A stretch of DNA of 64,000 nt from Anaeromyces robustus (GCA_002104895.1 MCFG01000105.1:1-64000); one strand, 5' to 3'. Counted from the first letter of the stretch, positions 13,059 to 37,323 are shown. The notes: generated by a model not told the origin, from the letters alone. Numbers and translations: made by a program.

Positions 13059-15179
13059 TTTGTATTTATTTATTTATATTTATTTATTTATTTATTTACA
13101 ACAAAAATATATATATTTATTATTTCCTATTTATATTTATATTTAAATATATATTAATAATTTTATATTAAACAAAAGGACTTGTCAAAAAACATGCTGC
13201 CCCTGGAATGAATACTTTTGAAGACAATAGAAATAATAGAAATCAACCAGATTTATTTGGCACTTCAGATGCTGTTGTTAAATTTGTTTTAGAAGGTCAC
13301 GATCGTGGTGTTAATTGGGCTGCTTTCCATCCAACTTACCCATTAATTGTTTCGGGTGCTGATGATAGACAAGTAAAATTATGGAGAATGAATGGTATAT
13401 ATTTTTTCTACATATTAATTAAAAATATATTTAATATAAACTTAGTAATATTTATAATAAATAAAATATTGTAATAATCATTAAAAATTACAGAAACTAA
13501 GGCATGGGAAGTTGATACCTGTCGTGGTCACTATAACAATGTTTCAAGTGTAATTTTCCACCCACGTCAAGAATTAATTATTAGTGACTCTGAAGATAAA
13601 ACAATCAGAATTTGGGATATGACTAAAAGAACATGTTTACAAACATTCAAGAGAGAACATGATCGTTTCTGGGTTATTACTGCTCATCCAGAACTTAATC
13701 TCTTTGCTGCAGGTATGAATTTTTTTACTTTATTTAAAAATATACAGAATTCTTTTTAAATATTTTAAATAAAAGATAATAATTTTTCTTTTTTTTCCTT
13801 TATTGTATATTAATTATATATATTAAAAAAATTATAGGTCACGATAATGGTTTAATTGTATTCAAGTTAGAAAGAGAAAGAATTGCTTCCACAACTTATC
13901 AAAATACATTATTCTTCATTAAAGATAAGAATATTAGAATGCACGATTTTGATAGCAAAGATATTCCAATTATGCCACTTAGAACTGGATCTGGTACTTA
14001 TACTCCTCCAAGAACTATATCATATAATCCAATTGAAAATGCATTACTTGTTTGTTATGTAAGAATAATCATTTATTATTTCATTTATTTTATGACTTAT
14101 ATAAATGATAATGGTAAAATTTTATAAAAAATCTAATGATCATACTATTTATTCAATTTATTTTTAAATTATAGACTACTGATGAAGGTATGTATGAATT
14201 ATACATGTTACCAAGAGATCAAAGAAATGAAGGACACAGCTCAATAGAACCAAAACATGGTACAGGTCATAATGCCGTTTTTGTTGCTCGTAACCGTTTT
14301 GCCGTTTTCAATAAAAATGAACAAGTAAACTATTACCTATATTTTTAATTTAAATAGGAAAAAATTAGATAAAATTCATATGAAATATGGTTATTAAATA
14401 TAACTTTATGTTTTTTTTTTTTTTAATATATCTTTATAGCAAATTTACATTAAAGATATTAATAATGAAACTACTAAGCAATTTAAGACACCAGCTACTA
14501 TTACCAATATATACTATGCTGGTACAAGAAACTTATTAATGACCACTCCAACATCTGTTATATTATTCGATATTGAATCACGTTCAATTATTGCTGAATT
14601 AGCTGCTAGCAACGTCCGTTATGTTGTATGGTCACAAAATATGTCTATGGTTGCTTTATTAAGCAAACATTGTATGTATATAAAAATTAATGGATAAACT
14701 ATTAAATAATAAAAATATATATATACTTCATAATATTGAATATTTGTTATATAATTTTCTATTATAATATTTATTATTATTGTATATATTTTTATATATA
14801 TTATTATTAATATACAATATAATTAATTTTTAATGTTTAATATTTTTTCTATATTAAAAATATTTATAAATATAATATATATTTTTAATAAAAAAATGTA
14901 ATTTTCTATAATTAAAAGCTATTATTATTGCTAATAAGCAATTAGAACAACTTTGCTTAATTCATGAAACTATTAAAATTAAAAGTGGTGCCTGGGATGA
15001 ACTTGGTATCTTTATATATACAACTCTTAATCACCTTAAATATGTTCTTCCACAAGGGTAAAATTTTCAATATAAAAATAATCATGTTTCAAAAAAAAAA
15101 AAAAAATAATTATATATTTTTATTTAAATATATATAATAATTATTAATATTTATCCTATTCCTTTTGATAATAATTATA

Positions 15180-15224
<45 letters not shown>

Positions 15225-16710
15225 ATTAAATTAAAATGAAAAATATAAATTAATTAGTGATAATGGTATTATTCGTACTCTTGAACAACCAGTATATTTA
15301 ACAAAAGTTGCAAATCAAAATATCCATTGTTTAGATCGTGATGGTAAACCAAGAGTCATGACTGTCGATCCAACTGAATATCATTTCAAGTTAGCATTAG
15401 TCAATAAGAAATATGATGAAGTTCTTCATATTATTCAAACTTCTAACTTAGTTGGTCAATCAATTATTTCATATCTTCAAAAGAAAGGTTATGCTGATGT
15501 AAGTAAAATTAATAATGAAATTATAATTATAATAAAATAATAAAATAATATAATTAAAAAAATAAAAATAAAAAAAAAAAAAAATACTTAAAAAAAAAAT
15601 ATTTTATTTTTATAATTTTTTTTTTCTTTTAGATTGCTTTACATTTCGTTAAAGATGAAAATACTAGATTTGATATTGCTATTGAATGTGGTAATATTGA
15701 TGTTGCCTTAGAAACTGCTAAATCTTTAGATAATGAAGAATGTTGGAAGAGTTTAGGTGAAGAAGCTCTTCGTCAAGGAAAACATCAAGTAAATAATAAT
15801 ATATATAAACATTTTCTTTATATATAATGTTATCATGATATAAGTTTAACTCATTTATATTTCACTTTTCCTATATATTTATTAATATCTCTAATATAAT
15901 ATAATTTTATTATGTAATATTTTTTTATTTTAATAAATAATTTAAAAAGGTTGTTGAATCTGTTTATCAAAGAATTAAAGATTATGATAAATTATCATTC
16001 TTATATTTAATTACTGGTAATACTGAAAAATTAAAGAAAATGTTAAAGATCGCTGAACTTCGTGGTGATTATATGTCTCGTTATCACAATGCTCTTTATT
16101 TAGGTGATGTTGAAGAACAAATCAAAATGTTCAAAGAACTTGGACAAGTTCAAATGGCTTATTTAGCTGCAAAAACTCATGGATTAGAAGAAGAAGCTGA
16201 AAAAATCTTAGCTGAAGCTGAAGTTACTCCAGATAAGATTTCAGCTCTCCCATCAAATGGTATTTTATTAAAACCACCAACCCCAATTAATCGTCAAGTA
16301 GAAAACTGGCCATTATTAGAAATCTCAAGAAATATCTTCTCAAACTCTATGCTTCAAGAAAGTGAAAAGCCAACTCAAACAATTGAACCAACTGGTACAG
16401 GTATGTTTGATGGTGTTGGTGAATGGGCTAATGAAGAATCTTCTGATATGCCAGATTTAGATAAATTGAACTTATCTGCTGCTGATGCTGTTGATATTCC
16501 ATTAGAAGATGGTGGTTGGGATATTGATGTTGAAATCCCACTTCCAGAAGAACAACTTCCATCAACTGATAATAATGAATATACTTCTGCTCCAACTCAA
16601 GGTATGAGTAGAAATGAACATTGGGCTCGTAACTCCAATGTTGCTGTTGACCATATTGCAGCTGGTCAATTTGAATCTGCTATGAAGGTAAAAAATTAAA
16701 TTAATAATAA

Positions 16711-16742
<32 letters not shown>

Positions 16743-18024
16743 CAATTATACTAAATAATGAAAAAATAAATAAAAAATAATAACATTTTTTAAAAAATAT
16801 TTATATATATATAATATAAATATAATAATAAATAGATCTTAAACTTACAAGCTGGTATTGTCAACTTTGAAGTATTAAAACCAATGTTTATGAGTGTATA
16901 TCAATCTACTAAGTCATACTTAAGTGGTGTTCCAGTTTCACAACCACTTTCATTCCCAATTGAAAGAGCATGGGATGAAAATCCACATAAACTTCTTCCA
17001 TATGTTTGCATTACTTATCAAAATGTCCTTGCTAAATTACAAGAAGCATACTCTGCAACTACTAGCGGTAAATTCACTGATGCTTTAGTATGCTTTAGCA
17101 CTATTTTAAATATGATTCCATTTGTTGTTGTTAATAAAGAAAGTGATCTTGAAGAAGTAAGTTTTTTTTTTTTTTTTTTTTTTAATTTTAAAATAAAAAA
17201 AGTATTATAATTAATTATATATTTTATTATTAAAATATATTTAAAATATATTATTGACAATAAAAAATTTTTTAATTTATTTATTTATTTATTTATTTAA
17301 AATAATGAATAAAAGATTAAGAAGATTGTTACATACGCTAGAGAATATATTCTTGGTTTAAAGATGGAAACTTATAGAAAGGAACTTCCAATGGATAATA
17401 TGAAAAATATTAAGAGAAATGTTGAATTAGCTGCATACTTTACTCATTGTCAAATGCAACCAGCACATATCCAATTATCTTTACGTGTTGCTATATCATT
17501 AAGTACAAAGGTTAAGAACTTTGGTACTACTTTAATATTTATTAGACGTTTATTAGAATTAAACCCAGCTCCACAAGTTGCTCAATGGGTAATTATACAT
17601 TTCAAAAATATATATATATATTATTTATTAATTAATTAATTATAAAAAAAAAAAAAAAAAAAAAATAATATGTAAATTTATAAATAGATATTAACATATA
17701 AAAATATAATATAAATTAAATAATTTTATTTTATATAAATATTATTATTATTATTATTATTTTAATACATAGGCAAGATCAATGCAACAAAGATTAGAAA
17801 GAAATAATACTGATGAAATTCAACTTGATTATGATCAATACAATCCATTTGTTATTTGTGGTTATTCATACACTCCAATTTACCGTGGTAATCCAGTTAT
17901 TAACTGTCCATATTGTAATGCATCATTTAAGCCAGAATATGAAAATAAATTATGTCCAATATGTCAATTAGCTTTAATAGGAACAAAAGCTACTGGTTTA
18001 AATAATATCGTTGAAAGCAAATAA
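11903..18024 (+). CDS. COPA: Coatomer subunit alpha (alpha-COP)
   Basis: Fourteen exons: 11903-12056, 12581-12922, 13179-13394, 13494-13712, 13838-14058, 14175-14324, 14440-14671, 14919-15057, 15258-15498, 15633-15788, 15950-16687, 16836-17156, 17316-17588, 17773-18024. They join in frame to 1,217 residues, close to the usual length of about 1,220. Alpha-COP is the scaffold of the COPI coat that returns proteins from Golgi to ER and reads dilysine tails. The start [19 protein letters not shown] is family-typical. WD40 repeats fill the first 300 or so residues (motifs such as [51 protein letters not shown]). A second propeller and alpha-solenoid follow, then an acidic linker ([13 protein letters not shown]), and the C-terminal epsilon-COP-binding domain with paired cysteines (CPYCNASF...CPICQLAL). 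Codons are less AT-extreme than in the neighbours, as in a well-expressed gene. Confidence 0.97.
13018..13105. repeat. TTTA array in COPA intron 2
   Basis: A TTTA tetranucleotide tract with a few TTTG units lies inside the intron between 12923 and 13178. Confidence 0.85.
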
Positions 18025-18625
18025 AATACTACTATTAATAAATAATTATAATAATAAAAAAAACTAATAATATAAAGAAATGCTTATAATTTTTTTTTTA
18101 AAAAAAAGTATACATATAATTTATAAAATATTTATAATTTTTTATTTTATTTTTTCTTTCTTTATTTCAGAATGATATTTAGAAATCAAGACAGTATTAA
18201 TAGGAATTAAAAATAATTTAAAAAAAAATAAAAATAATAATTAAAAAAATTTTTTTCTTCATTATATAAATAATATCACAAAATCAATTAAGTAAAAACA
18301 ATAATAATAATATAAAAATAATAATAATAAAATAAAAATAAAAAAAAAAAAAAACTAAATAAGTTTAAAAAAAAAATTAATAATTATACAGCAATAAAAA
18401 AAATAATTAATTAATACGAAAAGTAATAAATTCCAATTAATAAAAATAATAATATAAAAAAAAATAAAAAAAAATTATTTAAAAAAAATAAAAAAAAAAT
18501 TAAAAAATAAAAAAAAATTATTAAGAAATTAGAAAAAAAAAAACAAATATAAAAAAAAATTTCCCTTTTTTTTATATATATTTATATATAAAAATATAAA
18601 AATTAATAAAACAAATAAAAATATT

Positions 18626-18658
<33 letters not shown>

Positions 18659-19898
18659 CATTATATAATAAGTACTTCTTTTATATTTACTTTTTTTATT
18701 TTGTTTGTGTTTTTTATCATTTTGTTTTTTGTTTGTTTGTTTGTTTTTACTTTTGTTTTTATTAAAAATTATTATAATATTAATAAAAATTTTTTTAAGA
18801 AGTGGACGAGTATAACTTAATAATACCTCTAATATATTAAAAATTTGACAATAATAACACCTCTAATTATAGCTCTAATTATAGTTTATAGTTTAAATAT
18901 TAGTAACTGCATTATTACTATTGCAGTTAATAGTCTTAAACTTTAATAACAATAACAACACAAATAGCATAAATACAGTTAATATTATTAATAATATTTT
19001 CTCTAATAATATATACACAATAATTTTGGAAACAATCAACATAATTCTATCATCTAAATTATTAATTATTTTTATTTATTAATTTTAATTTTATTTTATT
19101 TTTTTTTTTTTTTTTTTTGTATAGATTAAACTATATACATGTATTTTATTTCTTAACTAAATTTATTAACAAATATATACATTATATTCCCATAAAAAAA
19201 AAAAGAACCTTATTTAGACATACTTTCTTTTAATATCAAACTATACTAATTATATTAAAAAATATTAATTATAATTACCTTCATATATTTGTATTTTAAT
19301 ATTAAATAATAAAACTATATTTAATTTATTTATTTAAAAAAACTAATTACAATTAATATCTAATTATAATTAATAAGCATAATATATTCTTAATACATTG
19401 TAATATTACCAATTATATTATTTATGAATTGATTAAATGCTCTATATATAAATTAAAATTTTTACATAGAAGATTCAATGTACAATACATTAATAATAAA
19501 ATTTTAAAATTTATTTATTTATTTATTCATTTATTCATTTATTCATTTATTTACATATAATTAATAATTAATATTAAAAATACACTTATCTCAATTATAA
19601 TAAATGTTTAAAATTTAAATTTTATTTATTTTTTTTTATAATTATTTTTTATCACAGTAATTTATCTTTAACTTTATATTATCAAAAACATCTTTTTATT
19701 TTGTTTAACACTAATTCTTTTTCTTTCTTTTTGTATTTAAAAACTTCTATTAGAAAAAATAATAATAATAATAATTATTAAACAAGCATTTATTAAACAA
19801 GCATTAATATTAATAGTATATAATTATTTATACTAATATATGTATATATCTTAAGTAAAACAATATATAGCCTTAATTTTAATTAAAGTAAAATAAAA
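18025..19898. other. AT-rich intergenic region downstream of COPA
   Basis: No gene seen. The first 700 bases are extremely A-rich on the plus strand (oligo(A) blocks split by T). An imperfect palindrome lies at 18891-18943: AGTTTAAATATTAGTAACTG with CA is mirrored by TGCAGTTAATAGTCTTAAAC with T around an ATTATTACTAT-type centre. The promoter of the next gene should lie near 19700-19898, but no motif is recognisable. Confidence 0.65.
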
Positions 19899-21065
19899 AT
19901 GTTTAAATATACAAAAAAAACAAAATCATGTTTTACTTATGAAAACATGAAAAACAAAAAATTAACTGTTAATTCAGTTAATAAAAATACTAAACCTGAA
20001 AGAGACAATGAAAGTAAAATGTTAAATACAACCCCTACTAATAAAATTGGTATTAAAAATCATCAAATTAAAAAAGAAGTAATTAATAAAAATAATAATA
20101 ATAATAATACAAAATCAATTCAACATCCAGTAGTTCAAGTAAGAAATAATAATAATAACAAAGTCAAAATTAATGATTACTTTAATTTATTAATAAAAGA
20201 TACATTATCAACATCAAATGATCTTTATCCTTCTAAACCAAAAAATAATCTTAATGTAACAGGAAATATTAAAAAAGAAAAATTACAATTAAAAATTCCA
20301 GATTCTTTTAAAAATACAAATATTATCCTCCCTCCTGTAAACTACTGTTTACCAAAAAAAATTAATAATGATAATAAAAATTCAACAAAGACAAAACAAA
20401 TAAAAATTAATAATAAAGACAATAATAAAGTTATATTGAAAAAAAGAGGACTTTCAACATCTGAATTAAAGAAATGTTTAATTGTAATCTATGATGATAT
20501 TATGATGGATAATTATGAAAATAATCAAGAGCAAGTGGATAAAACAAATAATACAGTTACTACAATGAAAACAAATCATGATTTAAATAGTAAAGAATTT
20601 TATAATCTTTTTATTAATGAAATTAACATATGTTACGGAAAAGACATTAAGAATGATCCATTATATTCTAATAAAAATGAAGATAAATCTATGTGTGGAA
20701 TCAATGATAACAATAATAATATATGTCAATTAAGAAGAACAATAACGCAAAATAAATCGTTTAATAAAATGTTAGATGACATTTATTCTCTAAATATTAA
20801 TGATGTAATTAATAATAATCCTGGTAATACTAATAATAATGACAACAATATGAAAAACAGTGGAAAAATAATAAAAATAAAACCTAAAAATAATCCTACA
20901 ACAACTAAAAAAATTGTAATTCAACAATCACTCTTGTCATCTTTAAATTCACCAATTAATTCACATAATAAGAATAAAAGAAAATTTAGTAGTAGTAATT
21001 TAAGAAAAATAAATACAAAACAAACGAAATTAAATTTTATTACAAAAAGGCAAAAAACAATTTAG
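19899..21065 (+). CDS. Hypothetical Asn/Lys-rich protein, 388 residues
   Basis: Single-exon frame with ATG at 19899, preceded by AATAAAA and ending in TAG after KRQKTI. I do not recognise a family. Composition is dominated by Asn and Lys, with several short runs of AAT codons. Two less repetitive stretches may be functional: GLSTSELKKCLIVIYDDIMM (near residues 187-206) and SFNKMLDDIYSLNINDVI (near 288-305). The C-terminus is strongly basic, and KQTKLNFITKRQKTI loosely resembles a PCNA-interacting (PIP) or nuclear-localisation tail. It lacks the paired aromatics of a canonical PIP box. No signal peptide or membrane segment. Length, lack of internal stops and varied codons outside the runs support a real gene. 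It is convergent with the SNT1-like gene. Confidence 0.7.
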   Translation: MFKYTKKTKSCFTYENMKNKKLTVNSVNKNTKPERDNESKMLNTTPTNKIGIKNHQIKKEVINKNNNNNNTKSIQHPVVQVRNNNNNKVKINDYFNLLIKDTLSTSNDLYPSKPKNNLNVTGNIKKEKLQLKIPDSFKNTNIILPPVNYCLPKKINNDNKNSTKTKQIKINNKDNNKVILKKRGLSTSELKKCLIVIYDDIMMDNYENNQEQVDKTNNTVTTMKTNHDLNSKEFYNLFINEINICYGKDIKNDPLYSNKNEDKSMCGINDNNNNICQLRRTITQNKSFNKMLDDIYSLNINDVINNNPGNTNNNDNNMKNSGKIIKIKPKNNPTTTKKIVIQQSLLSSLNSPINSHNKNKRKFSSSNLRKINTKQTKLNFITKRQKTI

Positions 21066-22472
21066 ATTTTAAAGAACATGAAAAATTTTTATAAAACTGC
21101 TAATTATATTATAAAAACAATTTAAAAAAAAATGAATATATAGGACAATGGGACAATATACTTAGTAAAAAATGCATTTTTTTTTTATTACCCTAATATT
21201 TTTATATACGCCCCTTAATTTATTATTATAAATTATTTATAGATATTTTTTTAATAAAATTTTAAATATTTAAAATAAAATGTAGTAGTACTAATTTATT
21301 ACTTTATATATTTAATAATATAATATGGTTTTATATTAGTAACATCATAAATAATTGTACTATTACTTTATTTCTTTTTCTTTTTTTTTATACTTATTAT
21401 TATTAATATTATAATTATTATATTATTAGGATTTTTTATCAATGTCAATATTATAATTTCATATGATGTTACTAATATAATAAAATATGTATTCATCAAT
21501 ACAATTTATCAAAGAAATTAATTAATAATAATATATAGTTATGAAAAAAAAAAAGTATATATATTAATACCCAATTTATATTAAAATAAAATCAAAAAAT
21601 AAAAATCATTGTAATTCTTATAAAAAAAATTATAGTAATTAAAAAATAAAATTATTCATTATTGATTTTATAAAATTTTTTTTGTTTTTTTGTTTTTTTA
21701 AAAATAAAGTGATTGTTATGGTTAAAATAATAATTAAAGAACTATATTTAAAAATTACAATTTATAAAAGTCCTAGAAATATGATTATATATTGTATATA
21801 TTATAATAAAATAATTCTTTTTTTTTTTTTTTTTTTAATATATATATAATAAATTATTAAAAACAATATAAAAACTTTTTTTTTTAAAAGAATTTATTGC
21901 ATATATAACAACATATAAAAAAATTATTTATAAAAAAAAAAATTGAAACAGTAAAATAAGCAAATATATTTATTTACTTTAATTGTCTATTTTATTCTAT
22001 TTTATTTATAATATTTTTTATTATTATTTTTATTTAATAAAATTTATAATTTTTTTTTATATATTGATTTTTTTTTATTAATATATCTATTTCTGTTGGT
22101 ATATAATTAATTTGTATTATTTTATTTTATGTAAATGTAAAGTTTAAATAAATATTTATAAAAAAAAAAAAATAAAAATAAATTAATTAAATGTAAACTG
22201 GATATATAAAAAATTTCTTAAAAAGATATATAATATTATAAAAGTACTAACAAAAAAAGTTTATTATTTTAATACAAAAATATATATATATATATTATAT
22301 ATTTATATAAATTATTTAAAAAGATTAAATAATAATAATTATTTATTATATTGTAATAAATATTGAATCATATAAGAATATAGAAAAAAGGATGACAAAG
22401 ATATGTAATTTTTTTTTATTAAAAAAAAAAAAAAAAAAAGAGAGAAAGAAAAAAGAAATCATTTTATTGAAA
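21066..22472. other. Intergenic region between two convergent genes
   Basis: Holds 3' flanks of both genes, poly(T)/poly(A) runs and the MITE-like element at 21331-21480. No other coding potential seen. Confidence 0.7.
21331..21480. mobile_element. 150-bp MITE-like element with 18-19-bp terminal inverted repeats
   Basis: The left end TTATATTAGTAACATCATA (21331-21349) is the exact reverse complement of the right end (21462-21480). The 112-base centre is AT-rich and non-coding. This size and structure are typical of non-autonomous DNA transposons (MITEs). I cannot identify a target-site duplication: left flank TGGTT, right flank TAAAATA. A fixed stem-loop in a 3' region is the alternative. Confidence 0.5.
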
Positions 22473-32144
<9,672 letters not shown>

Positions 32145-33569
32145 TGTCTTTTAAGTAAATATTATTGTAACTTTTATACGTATAAATTAAAAATTAATTA
32201 TTATTAAGTATAAAAACAAATTTAAAAAAAATTAATTAATTAATACAAATAATTTATTGAAAATGAATAAAGAAACTTTATTTTATTTAATTTTATTTAT
32301 TTTATTTTATTTACTTAAAATGAAATATATTAAATATTAAATTCATTTCATTTATTTTATTTATTTAAAATGAAATATTATATATTATATATTATATATT
32401 ATATATTATATATTATTTATTATTTATTATTTATTATATATTATAATGAATAAAATATATATAAATATACCTATATATATCTTATTTTACTGATATTATT
32501 GACTGATAATTATGATTATTTAAGTATTCTCTAAACGCTTATAATATATTGTATTTTTTGTTTTACTATGTTGTAAATTATTAAAATATAATGATATGAT
32601 AAATATGGATTTATATATATTCAAATTTTTTTAAAAAAAATAATTCATCTAAGTATTATTCAAAAATGTTTTAATTATGGCCTTTATTATATTTTAATAA
32701 TTAATCATATAATAAAATATATGAATTTTGTGAAATATATAATATAATATATATAGTATAGTAAAAATTTTAGATTATTATAAAATATCCACATATAAAC
32801 CAATAAATTCTTTTATAAAAATTATAATATATATAAAAACGCGAAAATTGAAATAAAATTTTGATAAAAATCAAACAATTCTAATAACATTGCTATAAAT
32901 ATATTACAATAATTTTATAATGTATAATAAAAGATTACAATCTTAAATTAAATGAAAACTTTTAATTTTATATAAATTTAAAAATTAATTCAATTTAATA
33001 ACATATAAAAAAAATAAAAAATAATGATTTAATAAAAATTTAATCAATTATAATTTATACAAAAACTTACCTTATATATATATTATTAATAAAAAAGAAA
33101 CAATTGAAAATATAATACAATGATAAATGACTTATAAAATAATTGAATTTATTGTTTATTAAAAAAAGAGTAAAATTGGACAATTTGATTTATATTGAAT
33201 AAACATTTTTTTTTTTTCTTTTTTTTTTTCAAATAGTATTAAAAAATATATATGCACTTAAATATTTCCCTTTTTCTCTTGTTATTATTATACAAATAAA
33301 AATATTTCAATAATATTTATTCCGTGGTATATTTTGTACTTTTAAAACTGACAAATTATTTTAATTATAATCAATAAATTATTAAAAAAAAAAAAAAAAA
33401 AAAATATATATATATAATAATTTAATCATATATATTTTTTTTTGTGTATGTTTTTTAAATATCCATTAAAAATTATACAATATAAAAAAAGTTGGTATTA
33501 TAGTAAAAATTTTTATATTAATAATATTAATATTAACAAATTATATTTTTAAAAAAATATTATTAAAAA

Positions 33570-33689
<120 letters not shown>

Positions 33690-33776
33690 CTATTAGTATT
33701 AGTATTAATATCCTTTTTTTTTTTTTTTTTTAATATTCAATAGCATAATTTATATATTACTAATGTATTTTAATAT

Positions 33777-33846
33777 ATTTTATTTTATTTTATTTTATTT
33801 TATTTTATTTTATTTTATTTTATTTTATTTTATTTTATTTTATTTT
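33777..33846. repeat. TTTTA pentanucleotide microsatellite
   Basis: About 14 TTTTA units; unit length differs from the surrounding TTTA arrays. Confidence 0.9.
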
Positions 33847-34350
33847 TATTTTATACAATTGTATTATAAATGGTAATTTTTTATTCAATATATATAATAA
33901 AAATATTAATTATAAACTAATATATATGAATATGAAAAAATAATATATTACTAATATATAATAATATTATTTAAAATTTCTTACATTCAAATGATTTTTT
34001 TCAAATAAATATTAAATTGAATTATTTATAGAATGATCAATATAATTTATAATATATTATAATATATTATAATAAATATTATTTTCAAAGTATAAAAAAT
34101 TAGATGTAAATTAAAAAATCCTCTTTTTATTTTTTTATATTTTTTTCTTTTTTTTTTTATTTTTTTCCTTTTTTTTTCTAAATATTATAAATTATAAATT
34201 ATTAGTTAAAAATATAAATATATATTTATATATTAGTGTATATATTCAAAAAATAAAAAATTAAATACTTTTCATTTCATTTTAATAATATTAAAAAATT
34301 GAAATATAAATTGTTAACTTTTTTGTAATTTAATTAAAATTAGAAATTTG

Positions 34351-34374
34351 ATTCTGAAATGTTAATTTCAGAAT
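34351..34374. repeat. Perfect 10-bp hairpin
   Basis: ATTCTGAAAT, a GTTA loop, then ATTTCAGAAT. It lies about 700 bases beyond the stop codon of the LAP gene; no role can be assigned. Confidence 0.6.
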
Positions 34375-34550
34375 ATTTATGTGTATGAATTGTTTAATTT
34401 TATATATATATTATTAACTATTATAAAATTAAAATAAAAAATATTTATATTAATTTTTTAAATATTATTATCTTTTCTTATCTAATATAATAAATAAGAA
34501 AACCCTATTACTTTATGATTTACTTTTTAACTAAATATATTTATTTATTA

Positions 34551-34608
34551 CTATATTTATTTATTTATTTAGTTATTTAATTATTTATTCATTTATTCAT
34601 TCATTCAT

Positions 34609-34643
<35 letters not shown>

Positions 34644-34648
34644 CTTAC

Positions 34649-34679
<31 letters not shown>

Positions 34680-34684
34680 TATAC

Positions 34685-34739
<55 letters not shown>

Positions 34740-34740
34740 T
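34551..34740. repeat. TTTA array with TTCA/TTAC variants
   Basis: TTTA units with interspersed TTCA and TTAC point variants at multiples of four bases. Confidence 0.88.
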
Positions 34741-35078
34741 TATGATTCTGTTATCTTTCTTCTTTTCTATTTCGTTATTACTTTTTTTTTTTTTTGTTTG
34801 CTTGTTTTTGTAGTTATTCTATTTTTTTTTTCCTTTTTCTTATTTTTTTACCTTTTGTTTCTTCTTTTTTTATTATTATTTTATAATTTTTTCTCGTTCA
34901 AGTGTTAGATTAATAAGATTTAATGTTTTAATAAAGAAAAAAAGTCATTTAAAAATTATGGTATATATTTAATACATATTTTTTAATAATTGACAATGAT
35001 ATATCATTAACTTATTAGTTATTAATAATAAGGTTATAATATTTATAATTATATTATTTTTTTTTTTTTTTAACATTT

Positions 35079-35952
35079 TTATTTCTTTAAATACGATGAT
35101 ACAAATTCTATTAAAGATCTAGTTGGACGACCTAAAAATAATATAATTTATATATAAATAAAATAAATATAGATTCAATATTAACTTAATATTATAAAAA
35201 AAAATATAATATTCTTTATTTATTCCTGGTTTATATTTTATAAATTAATTATTTTATAATTAAATTACCTGACATGCCATTTCCTAAAACTTCATCATTA
35301 ACAGCTATATCAACACTTGCAATATCTAAATGAGCATAACGGAATGGTTTCTCATTTTTACTTACTCTCGGAACAAATTGTTTAACAAATAAAGCAGCTG
35401 TGCATGAACCACCACTACGACCTCCAGAATTTTTTAAATCTGCAACATTAGAAGTAATAAGTTTATGATATTCTTCATTTAATGGCATACGCCAGAACGG
35501 ATCATTGGCTTTTCTTCCAGCATGTTTCAAACTTTTCCAAAGTGAATTATCATTTGTAAAAACACCACTATAAACATTACCTAAAGCAACACCGATAGCA
35601 CCAGTTAAAGTTGCAATAGTAATTAAAGCACCCTCTTTTCCTTTTTTAACAGGAAGAATATCTTGAGTACCAGCATAGAAAAGGGCATCTGACAATAATA
35701 ATCTACCCTCTTAAGTAATATGCATATATATATAAAAGTACCAGTACAACAATAATATTATGTCAGTAATTAATAATTAACAAATAACATACATTTTATA
35801 TAATTTAACTTGATTTAATTTATCTTATTTTATTTTTAAACATCTTATTATTTTTAATTATTATTATATAAATATACCAGCATCTGTATTATCAATCTAA
35901 TTAAAATATTATATATTATTTTGAAAATATATAATATATAAAGAAGGATATT

Positions 35953-36005
<53 letters not shown>

Positions 36006-37239
36006 TCATTTAATTATAATCATAATAATATTCATATAATTCTTACTTCAATAGATTTGTTATTACAAGCATATACAACATCACCAGGTTTAATAGCACT
36101 ACCTTTATATATAAATATTAATTTAGAATCCTAACCATATAAAATTTCATAATAAAAACAATTAATAAATTACCAGATGGCATATTTTCTGCTAATGGTA
36201 TAAAAACTGCAATATTGATTGGAATTTCCAACTTTGAAATAGCCTTCATCATACCTAATATTGTTAAATAATATCCATTATAATTATTTTCATTAAATGT
36301 TGATCAATGTTAATTATACTAATATTAACAATTATTAATAATATAATAATAATTTAATTACGTACCAACAAGGCATGCACCACCTCCAAGATCACCTTTT
36401 ATTAAAATTTAAATAAATAAATAAAAAATAATAATAAAACATTAAATATAATTAATATTATAATTTAATAATTATATATTCTCATTAATAAAAAAAATAA
36501 TTACCCTTCATTTCTTTCATATCCTTTGGAGGTTTAAGAGATATACCTCCAGAATCAAAACATACACCTTTTCCAATAAAACCAATATCAGCTGTATTAT
36601 CATCCTTTTTACCCCGATAATAAATTTCTAAAAATTTTGGTTCTTCAATACTTCCTTTTGTAACAGCCATAATAGCACCCATCTTTTTTTGCTTAATCCA
36701 ATCAAGATTACGAATATATATTTCAATATTTTTTTCTTTTTGTAATAATTTAGTAGCAGTATCACAGAAAATAGTTGGAGTTAAATAATTAGAAGGTAAT
36801 TCTGAAAAATATCTAGATAAATTTTGAGCATTAGAAAAAATTTTTCCTTTAGACCATTCTTCTTTTTCTTTTTCACTTCCTTCGTTTAAATAATATTTAA
36901 TACGCTTATCAATCTTTCCATTAAAAATATTTTTATAATCAAACTTATAGAAAAAATAATTTGTTTGTTTATTAATAATTGAAATTTAAAGCCAATATAT
37001 AGAATATAATTAAGTTAAATAAATATTAAATAATAAAACATATAAATTTCGTAAAATAATAGTATTAAAATAATATATATAATAATATTATATAGATTTA
37101 ATAAAAAAAAAAAAATAAAAATATAATTATTAATATATGTGTGTATAGAATGTATATTATATATAATGTGATATATAAATGTATGTATATTAAAATAAAT
37201 TTATTATTATTTATTTATTTATTTATTATTTATTTATTT

Positions 37240-37323
<84 letters not shown>

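Noticed and set aside
33707-33720. Second ATATCCTTT motif as a U12 donor
   Set aside because: It is intergenic, beside poly(T), with no exon on either side.
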